Shown piece after piece: positions 1 through 13,260 of a stretch of DNA of 64,000 nucleotides. The position numbers were made by a program, and so were the translations under genes. The stretch lies in the NCBI RefSeq assembly GCF_040712315.1, contig NC_134014.1, positions 35,577,634 through 35,641,633 of the forward strand, in the 5' to 3' direction. Within the stretch, counting starts at the first letter, position 1, and every line of letters begins with the position of its first letter. The notes under the pieces are model-generated. The model was not told where the DNA came from. It did no database searches and was given only the letters and a program-made list of their open reading frames with translations. Origin of the DNA: Castanea sativa (Eukaryota; Streptophyta; Magnoliopsida; Fagales; Fagaceae).

Positions 1-132
1 ATATTTAACTTCCAACAAAAGTTATATAAAAATGTATAACTCTTATAACGGTTATGGAAGTTATCCCTGAATCCTCTGACCTCCTTAAATATAGGAGAAA
101 CTACAAGTGTAATAACCACTTATGGGGCGCAC

Positions 133-140
133 TATATAAA
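133..140 (+). promoter_or_regulatory. TATA box-like motif repeated in nearly every monomer
   Basis: TATATAAA follows a GGGGCGCAC stretch and precedes a leader of about 80 bp ending in the ACTTTGGCATC box. Order and spacing resemble the TATA-to-R part of plant LTRs. It is retained in nearly all monomers (rare variants are CTATGTAAAC near 1572 and CTATACAAAC near 14512). Promoter activity is inferred from the motif and layout only. Confidence 0.45.
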
Positions 141-303
141 CACACGTTCAAACCAGATAAAGGTAGGTTTTTACAATTCCTAAAAAGTTGGAACTCCAGA
201 ACTTGAGAGAGAAACTAACTTTGGCATCAGTGAACTAAAACAATTGAACTCTAGCTCGTCCATAAGAGGCGTCCAGAGAAGAAATTACACCCCACATAAG
301 AAT

Positions 304-323
304 GTCGTCCATAGCAGGACGAC
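304..323. repeat. Monomer inverted repeat B, 7-bp arms
   Basis: GTCGTCC (304-310) and GGACGAC (317-323) flank the 6-nt spacer ATAGCA. A further GGACGACC lies about 40 bp on in most monomers, giving a second possible partner. Copies reading AGGATGACC keep the dyad with one mismatch. Confidence 0.65.
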
Positions 324-373
324 CGTCCATAGGAATGAGGGTTGTCCATCCTGGAGGCTCTTCGACGACCCCT

Positions 374-379
374 TGACGT
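374..379. promoter_or_regulatory. TGACGT box repeated in most monomers
   Basis: TGACGT, the core bound by plant TGA/bZIP factors (as-1 type), lies in CCCCTTGACGTAGTAAATG or CCCCCTGACGTATTAAATG in most monomers. It lies about 240 bp upstream of the second TATA box of the next monomer. The motif is short, so function is only a possibility; in an array of this size it amounts to about a hundred clustered copies. Confidence 0.3.
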
Positions 380-496
380 AGTAAATGCCCAAGTATGGGT
401 TAAGAGTTGGCGATGAAACCACATGCTATTGTTCCAAGGCAAGAGTGAGATCCAGCCTCATTGTTGCAACTCCTTGTTAAATATTTAACTTCTAAC

Positions 497-524
497 AAGA
501 GTTATATAAAAAGGTATAACTCTT
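497..524. repeat. Monomer inverted repeat A, 10-bp perfect arms
   Basis: AAGAGTTATA (497-506) and TATAACTCTT (515-524) are perfect reverse complements around an 8-nt TAAAAAGG spacer. The dyad is complete in monomers of the TAACAAGAG family, shortened to about 7 bp in the CCAACAAAAG family, and broken where the left arm reads AAGAGTTCTA. It could form a hairpin or bind a dimeric protein; neither is shown. Confidence 0.7.
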
Positions 525-2396
525 ATAACGGTTATGGAAGTTATCTCTGAACCCTCTGACCTCCTCAAATATAAGGGAAGTTACAAATCTAATAACCGCT
601 TATGGGGCGCACTATATGAACACCCATTCAAACCAGATAAGGTAGCCTTTTACAATTCCCAAAAAAGTTGGAACTACAGAACTTGAGAGAGAAACTAACT
701 TTGGCATCGGTGAACTAAAACAAATGAAATCTAGCTCATCCATAAGAGGCGTCCAGAGCAGAAATTAAACCCCACATGAGAATGTCGTCCGTAGCAGGAT
801 GACCGTCCGTGGGAATGAGGGTTCTCCATCCTGGAGGCTCTTGGACGATCCCTTGACGTAGTAAATGCCCAAGTATGGGTTAAGAGTCGGCGATCAAACC
901 ACATGCTATTGTTCAAGGGTATGAGTGAGATCCAGGCTCGTTGTTGCAACTCATTGTTAAATATTTAACTTCTAACAAGAGTTATATAAAAAGGTATAAT
1001 TCTTATAACGGTTATGGAAGTTATCTCTGAACCCTCTGACCTCCTCAAATATAGGGGAAGTTACAAATCTGATAACCGTTTATGGGGCGCACTATATAAA
1101 CACCCATTCAAACCAGATAAGGTAGCCTTTTACAATTCCTAAAAAGTTGGAACTCCAGAACTTGAGAGAGAAACTAACTTTGGCATCGATGAACTAAAAC
1201 AATTGAAATCTAGCTCATCCATAGGAGGCGTCCAGAGCAGAAATTACACCCCACATGAGAATGTCATCCATAGCAAGATGACCGTCCATGGGAATCAGGG
1301 TTGTCCATCCTGGAGGCTCTTGGACGACCCCTTAACGTAGTAAATGCCCAAGTATGGGTTAACAGTTGGTGATGAAACCACATGCTATTGTTCCAGGGCA
1401 TGAGTGAGATCCAGGCTCATTGTTGCAACTCCTTGTTAAAAATTTAACTTCTAACAAGAGTTATATAAAAAGGTATTACTCTTATAACGGTTATGGAAGT
1501 TATCTCTGAACCCTCTGACCTCCTCAAATATAAGGGAAGTTACAAATCTAATAACCGTATATGGGGCGCACTATGTAAACACCCATTCAAACCAGATAAG
1601 GTAGCCTTTTACAATTCCTAAAAAGTTGGAACTCCAGAACTTGAGAGAGAAACTAACTTTGGCACGGCGAACTAAAACAATTGAACTCTAGCCCGTCCAT
1701 AAGAGGCGTCCTGAGAAAAAATTACACCCCACATGAGAATGTCGTCCATAGCAGGAAGACCGTACATGGGAATGAGGGTTGTCCATCCTGGAGGGTCATG
1801 GAAGACCCCTTGACGTAGTAAATGCCCAAGTATGGGTTAAGAGTTGGCGATCAAACCACATGCTATTGTTCAAGGGCATGAGTGAGATCCAGGCTCATTG
1901 TTGCAACTCATTGTTAAATATTTAACTTCCAACAAAAGTTATATAAAAAGGTATAACTCTTATAACGGTTATGGAAGTTATCTCTGAACCCTCTGACCTC
2001 CTCAAATATAGGGGAAGTTACAAATCTGATAACCGTTTATGGGGCGCACTATATAAACACCCATTCAAACCAGATAAGGTAGCCTTTTACAATTCCTAAA
2101 AAGTTGGAACTCCAGAACTTGAGAGAGAAACTAACTTTGGCATCGGTGAACTAAAACAATTGAAATCTAGCTCATCCATAAGAGGCGTCCAGAGCAGAAA
2201 TTACACCCCACATGAGAATGTCATCCATAGTAAGATGACCGTCCATGGGAATCAGGGTTGTCCATCCTAGAGGCTCTTGGACGACCCCTTAACGTAGTAA
2301 ATGCCCAAGTATGGGTTAAGAGTTGGCGATGAAACCACATGCTATTGTTCCAGGGCATGAGTGAGATCCAGGCTCATTGTTGCAACTCATTGTTAA

Positions 2397-3836
2397 ATAT
2401 TTAACTTCCAACAAAAGTTATATAAAAATGTATAACTCTTATAACGGTTATGGAAGTTATCCCTGAATCCTCTGACCTCCTTAAATATAGGAGAAACTAC
2501 AAGTGTAATAACCACTTATGGGGCGCACTATATAAACACACGTTCAAACCAGATAAAGGTAGGTTTTTACAATTCCTAAAAAGTTGGAACTCCAGAACTT
2601 GAGAGAGAAACTAACTTTGGCATCAGTGAACTAAAACAATTGAACTCTAGCTCGTCCATAAGAGGCGTCCAGAGCAGAAATTACACCCCACATAAGAATG
2701 TCGTCCATAGCAGGACGACCGTCCATAGGAATGAGGGTTGTCCATCCTGGAGGCTCTTGGACGACCCCTTGACGTAGTAAATGCCCAAGTATGGGTTAAG
2801 AGTTGGCGATGAAACCACATGCTATTGTTCCAAGGCAAGAGTGAGATCCAGCCTCATTGTTGCAACTCCTTGTTAAATATTTAACTTCTAACAAGAGTTA
2901 TATAAAAAGGTATAACTCTTATAACGGTTATGGAAGTTATCTCTGAACCCTCTGACCTCCTCAAATATAAGGGAAGTTACAAATCTAATAACCGCTTATG
3001 GGGCGCACTATATGAACACCCATTCAAACCAGATAAGGTAGCCTTTTACAATTCCCAAAAAAGTTGGAACTACAGAACTTGAGAGAGAAACTAACTTTGG
3101 CATCGGTGAACTAAAACAAATGAAATCTAGCTCATCCATAAGAGGCGTCCAGAGCAGAAATTACACCCCACATGAGAATGTCGTCCATAGCAGGATGACC
3201 GGTACCTGGGAATGAGGGTTCTCCATCCTGGAGGCTCTTGGACGATCCCTTGACGTAGTAAATGCCCAAGTATGGGTTAAGAGTCGGCGATCAAACCACA
3301 TGCTATTGTTCAAGGGTATGAGTGAGATCCAGGCTCGTTGTTGCAACTCATTGTTAAATATTTAACTTCTAACAAGAGTTATATAAAAAGGTATAATTCT
3401 TATAACGGTTATGGAAGTTATCTCTGAACCCTCTGACCTCCTCAAATATAGGGGAAGTTACAAATCTGATAACCGTTTATGGGGCGCACTATATAAACAC
3501 CCATTCAAACCAGAGAAGGTAGCCTTTTACAATTCCTAAAAAGTTGGAACTCCAGAACTTGAGAGAGAAACTAACTTTGGCATCGATGAACTAAAACAAT
3601 TGAAATCTAGTTCATCCATAGGAGGCGTCCAGAGCAGAAATTACACCCCACATGAGAATGTCATCCATAGCAAGATGACCGTCCATGGGAATCAGGGTTG
3701 TCCATCCTGGAGGCTCTTGGACGACCCCTTAACGTAGTAAATGCCCAAGTATGGGTTAACAGTTGGTGATGAAACCACATGCTATTGTTCCAGGGCACGA
3801 GTGAGATCCAGGCTCATTGTTGCAACTCCTTGTTAA
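2397..3836. repeat. Three-monomer block, copy 2 of the 2,396-bp-offset duplication
   Basis: Near-identical to 1-1439. One odd local replacement occurs near 3199, where the usual GACCGTCCATGGG reads GACCGGTACCTGGG; the cluster of changes looks like a local sequence error or a small conversion. The following monomer shares a 2-bp deletion (GGCACGG for GGCATCGG) with its counterpart near 1660, so the duplicated block may extend further with later change. Confidence 0.85.
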
Positions 3837-6779
3837 ATATTTAACTTCTAACAAGAGTTATATAAAAAGGTATAACTCTTATAACGGTTATGGAACTTAT
3901 CTCTGAACCCTCTGACCTCCTCAAATATAAGGGAAGTTTAAATCTAATAACCGTTTATGGGGCGCACTATATAAACACTTATTCAAACCAGATAAGGTAG
4001 CCTTTTAGAATTCCTAAAAAGTTGGAACTCCAGAACTTGAGAGAGAAACTAACTTTGGCACGGTGAACTAAAACAATTGAACTCTAGCTCGTCCATAAGA
4101 GGCTTCCAGAGCAAAAATTACACCCCACATGAGAATGTCGTCCATAGCAGGAAAACCGTCCATGGGAATGAGGGTTGTCCATCTTGGAGGCTCTTAGACT
4201 ACCCCCTGACGTATTAAATGGCCAAGTATGGGTTAAGAATTGGCGATGAAACCACATGCTATTGTTCCAGGGCATGAGTGAGATCCAGGCTCATTGTTGC
4301 AACTCATTGTTAAATATTTAACTTCCAACAAAAGTTATATAAAAAGGTATAACTCTTATAACGGTTATGGAACTTATCTCTGAACCCTCTGACCTCCTCA
4401 AATATAAGGGAAGTTACAAATATAATAACCGTTTATGGGGCGCACTATATAAACACCCATTCAAACCAGATAAGGTAGCCTTTTACAATTCCTAAAAAGT
4501 TGGAACTCTAGAACTTGAGAGAGAAACTAACTTTGGCATCGGTGAACTAAAACAATTGAACTCTAGCTCGTCCATAAGAGGCGTCCAGAGCAGAAATTAC
4601 ACCCCACATAAGAATGTCGTCCATAGCAGGACGACCGTCCATAGGAATGAGGGTTGTCCATCCTGGAGGCTCTTGGACGACCCCTTGACGTAGTAAATGC
4701 CCAAGTATGGGTTAAGAGTTGGCGATGAAACCACATGCTATTGTTCCAAGGCAAGAGTGAGATCCAACCTCATTGTTGCAACTCCTTGTTAAATATTTAA
4801 CTTCTAACAAGAGTTATATAAAAAGGTATAACTCTTATAACGGTTATGGAAGTTATCTCTGAACCCTCTGACCTCCTCAAATATAAGGGAAGTTTAAATC
4901 TAATAACCGTTTATGGGGCGCACTATATAAACACTTATTCAAACCAGATAAGGTAGCCTTTTACAATTCCTAAAAATTGGAACTCCAGAACTTGAGAGAG
5001 AAACTAACTTTGGCATCGGTGAACTAAAACAATTGAACTCTAGATCGTCCATAAGAGGCGTCCAGAGAAAAAATTACACCCCACATGAGAATGTCGTCCA
5101 TAGCAGGATGACCGTCCATGGGAATGAGGGTTGTCCATCCTGGAGGCCCTTGGACGACCCCTTGACGTAGTAAATGCCCAAGTATGGGTTAAGAGTTGGT
5201 GATCAAACCACATGCTATTGTTCAAGGGCATGAGTGAGATCCAGGCTCATTGTTGCAACTCCTTGTTAAATATTTAACTTGTAACAAGAGTTATATAAAA
5301 AGGTATAACTCTTATAACGGTTATGGAAGTTATCTCTGAAACCTCTGACCTCCTCAAATATAAGGGAATTACAAATCTGATAACCATTTATGGGGCGCAC
5401 TATATAAACACCCATTCAAACCAGATAAGGTAGCCTTTTACAATTCTTAAAAAGTTGGAACTCCAGAAGTTGAGAGAGAAACTAACTTTGGCATCGGTGA
5501 ACTAAAACAATTGAAATCTAGCTCATCCATAAGAGGAGTCCAGAGCAGAAATTACACCCCACATGAGAATGTCGTCCATAGCAGGATGACCGTCCGTGGG
5601 AATGAGGGTTCTCCATCCTGGAGGCTCTTGGACGACCCCTTGACGTAGTAAATGCCCATGTATGGGTTAAGAGTTGGCGATGAAACCACATGCTATTGTT
5701 CCAAGGCATGAGTGAGATCCAGGCTCATTGTTGCAACTCATTGTTAAATATTTAACTTCTAACAAGAGTTATATAAAAAGGTATAACTCTTATAACAGTT
5801 ATTGAAGTTATCTCTGAACCCTCTGACCTCCTCAAATATAAGGGAAGTTACAAATCTAATAACCACTTATGGGGCGCACTATATAAACACCCATTCAAAC
5901 CAGATAAGGTAGCCTTTTACAATTCCCAAAAAAGTTGGAACTCCAGAACTTGAGAGAGAAACTAACTTTGGCATCGGTGAACTAAAACAATTGAAATCTA
6001 GCTCATCCATAAGAGGCGTCCAGAGCAGAAATTACACCCCACATGAGAATGTCGTCCATAGCAGGATGACCGTCCATGGGAATGAGGGTTCTCAATCCTG
6101 GAGGCTCTTGGACGATCCCTTGACGTAGTAAATGCCCATGTATGGGTTAAGAGTTGGCGATGAAACCACATGCTATTGTTCCAAGGCATGAGTGAGATCC
6201 AGGCTCATTGTTGCAACTCATTGTTAAATATTTAACTTCTAACAAGAGTTATATAAAAAGGTATAACTCTTATAACAGTTATGGAAGTTATCTCTGAACC
6301 CTCTGACCTCCTCAAATATAAGGGAAGTTACAAATCTAATAACCGCTTATGGGGCGCACTATATAAACACCCATTCAAACCAGATAAGGTAGCCTTTTAC
6401 AATTCCCAAAAAAGTTGGAACTCCAGAACTTGAGAGAGAAACTAACTTTGGCATCGGTGAACTAAAACAATTGAAATCTAGCTCATCCATAAGAGGCGTC
6501 CAGAGCAAAAATTACACCCCACATGAGAATGTCGTCCATAGCAGGAAGACCGTCCATGGGAATGAGGGTTGTCCATCTTGGAGGCTCTTAGACTACCCCC
6601 TGACGTATTAAATGGCCAAGTATGGGTTAAGAATTGGCGATGAAACCATATGCTATTGTTCCAGGGCATGAGTGAGATCCAGGCTCATTGTTGCAACTCA
6701 TTGTTAAATATTTAACTTCCAACAAAAGTTATATAAAAAGGTATAACTCTTATAACGGTTATGGAACTTATCTCTGAAC

Positions 6780-8629
6780 CCTCTGACCTCCTCAAATATA
6801 AGGGAAGTTACAAATCTAATAACCGTATATGGGGCGCACTATATAAACACCCATTCAAACCAGATAAGGTAGCAATTTACAATTCCTAAAAAGTTGGAAC
6901 TCCAGAACTTGAGAGAAAAACTAACTTTGGCATCAGTGAACTAAAACAATTGAAATCTAGCTCATCCATAAGAGGCGTCCAGAGCAGTAATTACACCCCA
7001 CATGAGAATGTCGTCCATAGCAGGACGACCGTCCATGGGAATGAGTGTTGTCCATCCTGGAGGCCCTTAGACGACCCCCTGACGTATTAAATGCCGAAGT
7101 ATGGGTTAAGAGTTGGCGATGAAACCACATGCTATTGTTCCAGGGCATGAGTGAGATCCAGGCTCATTGTTGGAACTCATTGTTAAATATTTAACTTCCA
7201 AAAAAAGTTATATAAAAAGCTATAACTCTTATAACAGTTATGGAAGTTATCCATGAATCCTCTGACCACCTCAAATATAGTAGAAACTACACGGGTAACA
7301 ACCACTTATGGGGCACACTATATAAACACTCGTTCAAACCAGATAAAGGTAGGTTTTTACAATTCCCAAAAAGTTGAAACTCCAGAACTTGAGAGAGAAA
7401 CTAACTTTGGCATCAGTGAACTAAAACAATTGAACTCTAGCTCGTCCATAAGAGGCGTCCAGAGCAGAAATTACACCCCACATAAGAATGTCGTCCAAAG
7501 TAGGACGACCGTCCATAGGAATAAGGGTTGTCCGTCCTGGAGGCTCTTGGACGACCCCTTGACGTAGTAAATGCCCAAGTATGGGTTAAGAGTTGGCGAT
7601 GAAACCACATGCTATTGTTCCAAGGCATGAGTGAGATCCAGGCTCATTGTTGCAACTCCTTGTTAAAAATTTAACTTCTAACAAGAGTTATATAAAAAGC
7701 TATAACTCTTATAACGGTTATGGAAGTTATCTCTGAACCCTCTGACCTCCTCAAATATAAGGGAAGTTACAAATCTAATAACCGTATATGGGGCGCACTA
7801 TATAAACACCCATTCAAACCAGATAAGGTAGCCATTTACAATTCCGAAAAAGTTGGAACTCCAGAACTTGAGAGAAAAACTAACTTTGGCATCAGTGAAC
7901 TAAAACAATTGAAATCTAGCTCATCCATAAGAGGCGTCCAGAGCAGTAATTACACCCCACATGAGAATGTCATCCATAGCAGGACGACCGTCCATGGGAA
8001 TGAGTGTTGTCCATCCTGGAGGCCCTTAGACGACCCCCTGACGTATTAAATGCCGAAGTATGGGTTAAGAGTTGGCGATGAAACCACATGCTATTGTTCC
8101 AGGGCATGAGTGAGATCCAGGCTCATTGTTGGAACTCATTGTTAAATATTTAACTTCCAAAAAAAGTTATATAAAAAGCTATAACTCTTATAACAGTTAT
8201 GGAAGTTATCCATGAATCCTCTGACCACCTCAAATATTGTAGAAACTACACGGGTAATAACCACTTATGGGGCGCACTATATAAACACCCGTTCAAACCA
8301 GATAAAGGTAGGTTTTTACAATTCCCAAAAAGTTGAAACTCCAGAACTTAAGAGAGAAACTAACTTTGGCATCAGTGAACTAAAACAATTGAACTCTAGC
8401 TCGTCCATAAGAGGCGTCCAGAGCAGAAATTACACCCCACATAAGAATGTCGTCCAAAGTAGGACGACCGTCCATAGGAATAAGGGTTGTCCGTCCTGGA
8501 GGCTCTTGGACGACCCCTTGACGTAGTAAATGCCCAAGTATGGGTTAAGAGTTGGCGATGAAACCACATGCTATTGTTCCAAGGCATGAGTGAGATCCAG
8601 GCTCATTGTTGCAACTCCTTGTTAAATAT
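6780..8629. repeat. Tandem duplication of a two-monomer block, 959-bp offset
   Basis: Two adjacent dimers share private features: CCAAAAAAAGTT, AAAAAGCTATAAC, CCATGAATCC, ACACGGGTAA, GTCCAAAGTAGG and GCCGAAGTATGG. The approximate copies are 6780-7660 and 7740-8629. Some plus-strand frames in this stretch run about 104-109 codons because a common stop is lost; these are not taken as genes. Confidence 0.8.
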
Positions 8630-9089
8630 TTAACATCTAACAAGAGTTATATAAAAAGGTATAACTCTTCTAACGGTTATGGAAGTTATCTCTGAACCCT
8701 CTGACCTCCTCAAATATAGGGAAAGTTACAAATCTAATAACCGCTTATGGGGCGCACTATATAAACACCAGTTCAAACCAGATAAAGGTAGCCTTTTACA
8801 ATTCCTAAAAAGTTGGAACTCCAGAACTTGAGAGAGAAACTAACTTTGGCATCGGTGAACTAAAACAATTGAAATCTAGCTCATCCATAAGAGGCGTCCA
8901 GAGCAGAAATTACACCCCACATGAGAATGTCGTCCATAGCAGGACGACCGTCCATGGGAATGAGGGTTGTCCATCCTGGACGCTCTTAGGCGACCCCCTG
9001 ACGTATTAAATGCCCAAGTATGGGTTAAGAGTTGGCGATGAAACCACATGCTATTGTTCCAGGGCATGAGTGAGATCCAGGCTCATTGT

Positions 9090-12050
9090 TGCAACTCATT
9101 GTTAAATATTTAACTTCCAACAAAAGTTAGATAAAAAGGTATAACTCTTATAACGGTTATGGAAGTTATCCCTGAATCCTCTGACCTCCTCAAATATAGG
9201 AGAAACTACAAGTGTAATAACCACTTATGGGGCGCACTATATAAACACCCGTTCAAACCAGATAAATGTAGGTTTTTACAATTCCTAAAAAGTTGGAACT
9301 CCAGAACTTTAGAGAGAAACTAACTTTGGCATCTGTGAACTAAAACAATTGAACTCTAGCTCATCCATAAGAGGCGTCCAAAGCAGAAATTATACCCCAC
9401 ATGAGAATGTCGTCCATAGCAGGACGACCGTCCATGGGAATGAGGGTTGTCCATCCTGGAGGCACTTAGACGACCCCCTGACGTATTAAATGCCCAAGTA
9501 TGGGTTAAGAGTTGGCGATGAAACCACATGCTATTGTTCCAGGGCATGAGTGAGATCCAGGCCCATTGTTGCAACTCCTTGTTAAATATTTAACTTTTAA
9601 CAAGAGTTCTATAAAAAGGTATAACTCTTATAACGGTTATGGAAGTTATCCCTGAACCCTCTGACCTCCTCAAATATAGGGGAAGTTACAAATCTAATAA
9701 CCGCTTTTGGGGCGCACTATATAAATACCAGTTCAGACCAGATAAAGGTAGCCTTTTACAATTCCTAAAAAGTTGGAACCCCAGAACTTGAGAGAGAAAC
9801 TAACTTTGGCATCGGTGAACTAAAACAATTGAACTCTAGCTCGTCCATAAGAGGCGTCCAGAGCAAAAATTACACCCCACATGAGAATCTCGTCCATAGC
9901 AGGATGACCGTCCATGGGAATGAGGGTTGTCCATCCTGGAGGCTCTAGGACGACCCCTTGACGTAGTAAATGCCCAAGTATGGGTTAAGAGTTGGTGATG
10001 CAACCACATGCTATTGTTCTAGGGCATGAGTGACATCCAGGCTCATTGTTGCAACTCCTTGTTAAATATTTAACTTCTAACAAGAGTTATATAAAAAGGT
10101 ATAACTCTTATAACGGTTATGGAAGTTATCTCTGAACCCTCTGACCTCCTCAAATATAAGGGAAGTTACAAATCTAATAACCGCTTATGGGGCGCACTAT
10201 ATAAACACCCATTCAAACCAGATCAGGTAGCCATTTACAATTCCTAAAAAGTTGGAACTCCAGAACTTGAGAGAGAAACTAACTTTGGCATCGGTGAACT
10301 AAAACAATTGAAATCTAGCTCATCCATAAGAGGCATCCAGAGCAGAAATTACACCCCACTTGAGAATGTCGTCCATAGCAGGACGACCGTCCATGGGAAT
10401 GAGGGTTGGCCATCCTGGAGGCTCTTAGACGACCCCCTGACGTATTAAATGCCCAAGTATAGGTTAAGAGTTGGCGATGAAACCACATGATATTGTTCCA
10501 AGGCATGAGTGAGATCCAGGCTCATTGTTGCAACTCATTGTTAAATATTTTACTTCCAACAAAAGTTAGATAAAAAGGTATAACTCTTATAACGGTTATG
10601 GAAGTTATCCCTGAATCCTCTGACCTCCGCAAATATAGGAGAAACTACAAGTGTAATAACCACTTATGGGGCGCACTATATAAACACCCGTTCAAACCAG
10701 ATAAAGATAGGTTTTTACAATTCCTAAAAAGTTGGAACTCCAGAACTTGAGAGAGAAACTAACTTTGGCATCAGTGAACTAAAACAATTGAACTGTAGCT
10801 CGTCCATAAGAGGCGTCCAGAGCAGAAACTACACCCCACATAAGTATGTCGTCCATAGCAGGACGACCGTCCATAGGAATGAGGGTTGTCCATCCTAGAG
10901 GCTCTTGGACGACCCCTTGACATAGTAAATGCCCAAGTATGGGTTAAGAGTTGGCGATGAAACCACATGCTATTGTTCCAAGGCATGAGTGAGATCCAGG
11001 CTTATTGTTGCAACTCCTTGTTAAATATTTAACTTTTAACAAGAGTTCTATAAAAAGGTATAACTCTTATAGCGGTTATGGAAGTTATCCCTGAACCCTC
11101 TGACCTCCTCAAATATAGGGGAAGTTACAAATCTAATAACCGCTTTTGGGGCGCACTATATAAATACCAGTTCAAACCAGATAAAGGTAGCCTTTTACAA
11201 TTCCTAAAAAGTTGGAACTCCAGAACTTGAGAGAGAAACTAACTTTGGCATCGGTGAACTAAAACAACTGAACTCTAGATCGTCCATAAGAGGCGTCCAG
11301 AGCAAAAATTACACCCCACATGAGAATGTCGTCCATAGCAGGATGACCGTCCATGGGAATGAGGGTTGTCCATCCTGGAGGCTCTTGGACGACCCCTTGA
11401 CGTAGTAAATGCCCAAGTATGGGTTAAGAGTTGGTGATGAAACCACATGCTATTGTTCCTGGGCATGAGTGAGATCCAGGCACATTGTTGCAACTCCTTG
11501 TTAAATATTTGACTTCTAACAAGAGTTATATAAAAAGGTATAACTCTTATAATGATTATGGAAGTTATCTCTGAACCCTCTGACCTCCTCAAATATACAG
11601 GAAGTTACAAATCTAATAACCGCTTATGGGGCGCACTATATAAACACCCATTCAAACCAGATAAGGTAGCCTTTTACAATTCCTAAAAAGTTGGAACTCC
11701 AGAACTTGAGAGAGAAACTAACTTTGGCATCGGTGAACTAAGACAATTGAAATCTAGCTCATCCATAAGAGGCGTCCAAAGCTGAAATTATACCCCACAT
11801 GAGAATGTCGTCCATAGCAGGACGACCGTCCATGGGAATGAGGGTTGTCCATCCTGGAGGCTCTTAGACGACCCCCTGACGTATTAAATGCCCAAGTATG
11901 GGTTAAGAGTTGGCGATGAAACCACATGCTATTGTTCCAGGGCATGAGTGAGATCCAGGCTAATTCTTGCAACTCATTGTTAAATATTTAACTTCCAACA
12001 AAAGTTAGATAAAAAGGTATAACTCTTATAACGGTTATGGAAGTTATCCC
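9090..12050. repeat. Six-monomer block, copy 1 of a duplication ~15.35 kb apart
   Basis: Shared private markers with the copy at about 24440-27400 include GGAGGCACTTAG (near 9450), TTGGAACCCCAG (near 9770), GAGAATCTCG (near 9885), ATATTTTACTTCC (near 10544), a CATAGTAAATG variant (near 10920) and CTAATTCTTGC (near 11960). The offset stays at 15,350-15,351 bp over about 3 kb. Confidence 0.85.
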
Positions 12051-13260
12051 TGAATCCTCTGACCTCCTCAAATATAGGAGAAACTACAAGTGTAATAACC
12101 ACTTATGGGGCGCACTATATAAACACCCGTTCAGACAAGATAATTGTAGGTTTTTACAATTCCTAAAAAGTTGGAACTCCAGAACTTTAGAGAGAAACTA
12201 ACATTGGCATCAGTGAACTAAAACAATTGAACTCTAGCTCATCCATAAGAGGCATCCAAAGCAGAAATTATACCCGACATGAGAATGTCGTCCATAGCAG
12301 GACGACCGTCCATGGGAATGAGGGTTGTCCATCCTGGAGGCTCTTAGACGACCCCCTGACGTATTAAATGCCCAAGTATGGGTTAAGAGTTGGCGATGAA
12401 ACCACATGCTATTGTTCCAGGGCATGAGTGAGAGCCAGGCCCATTGTTGCAACTCCTTGTTAAATATTTAACTTTTAACAAGAGTTCTATAAAAAGGTAT
12501 AACTCTTATAACGGTTATGGAAGTTATCCCTGAACCCTCTGACCTCCTCAAATATTAGGGAAGTTACAAATCTAATAACCGCTTATGGGGCGCACTATAT
12601 AAACACCCATTCAAACCAAATAAGGTAGCCTTTTACAATTCCTAAAAAGTTGGAACTCCAGAACTTGAGAGAGAAACTAACTTTGGCATCGGTGAACTAA
12701 AACAATTGAAATCTAGCTCATCCATAAGAGGCGTCCAGGGCAGAAATTACACCCCACATGAGAATGTCGTCCATAGCAGGACGACCGTCCATGGGAATGA
12801 GGGTTGTCCATCCTGGAGGCTCTTAGACGACCCCCTGACGTATTAAATGCCCAAGTATGGGTTAAGAGTTGGCGATGAAACCACATGCTATTGTTCCAGG
12901 GCATGAGTGAGATCGAGGCTCATTGTTGCAACTCCTTGTTAAATATTTAACTTCTAACAAGAGTTATATAAAAAGGTATAACTCTTATAACGGTTATGGA
13001 AGTTATCTCTGAACCCTCTGACCTCCTCAAATATTAGGGAAGTTACAAATCTAATAACCGCTTATGGGGCGCACTATATAAACACCCATTCAAACCAAAT
13101 AAGGTAGCCTTTTACAATTCCTAAAAAGTTAGAACTCCAGAACTTGAGAGAGAAACTAACTTTGGCATCGGTGAACTAAAACAATTGAAATCTAGATCAT
13201 CCATAAGAGGCGTCCAGGGCAGAAATTACACCCCACATGAGAATGTCGTCCATAGCAGGA

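Larger units (their letters stand above)
1..480. repeat. Representative satellite monomer 1 with its landmarks
   Basis: Landmarks in this copy: first TATA-like tract around 24-40; second TATA box TATATAAA at 133-140; LTR-like ACTTTGGCATC at 218-228; GTCC tetramers at 258, 271, 307, 325 and 344; a 7-bp-arm inverted repeat at 304-323; TGACGT at 374-379; closing GTTGCAACTC near 464-473. This copy is of the family with CCAACAAAAG near the start, GAATCCTCTGAC, GGAGAAACTACAAG and AAAGGTAGGTTTTT. The other main family reads TAACAAGAG, GAACCCTCTGAC, GGGAAGTTACAAAT and GGTAGCCTTTT at the same places. Confidence 0.9.
1..1439. repeat. Three-monomer block, copy 1 of a 2,396-bp-offset duplication
   Basis: Monomers 1-3 match monomers 6-8 (2397-3836) almost base for base, including private variants such as AAAAATGTATAAC in the first and GTATAATTC in the third. 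Few differences are seen (for example AGAGAA against AGAGCA near 278). This is a five-monomer duplication step. Confidence 0.85.

Noticed and set aside
7253..8526. Plus-strand frames of 104-109 codons (7253-7567, 7720-8049, 8212-8526; also 23553-23879 and 30744-31070)
   Set aside because: They arise only where small changes remove a common stop in the satellite, and cross the TATA, leader and GTCC blocks. No protein family is recognised.
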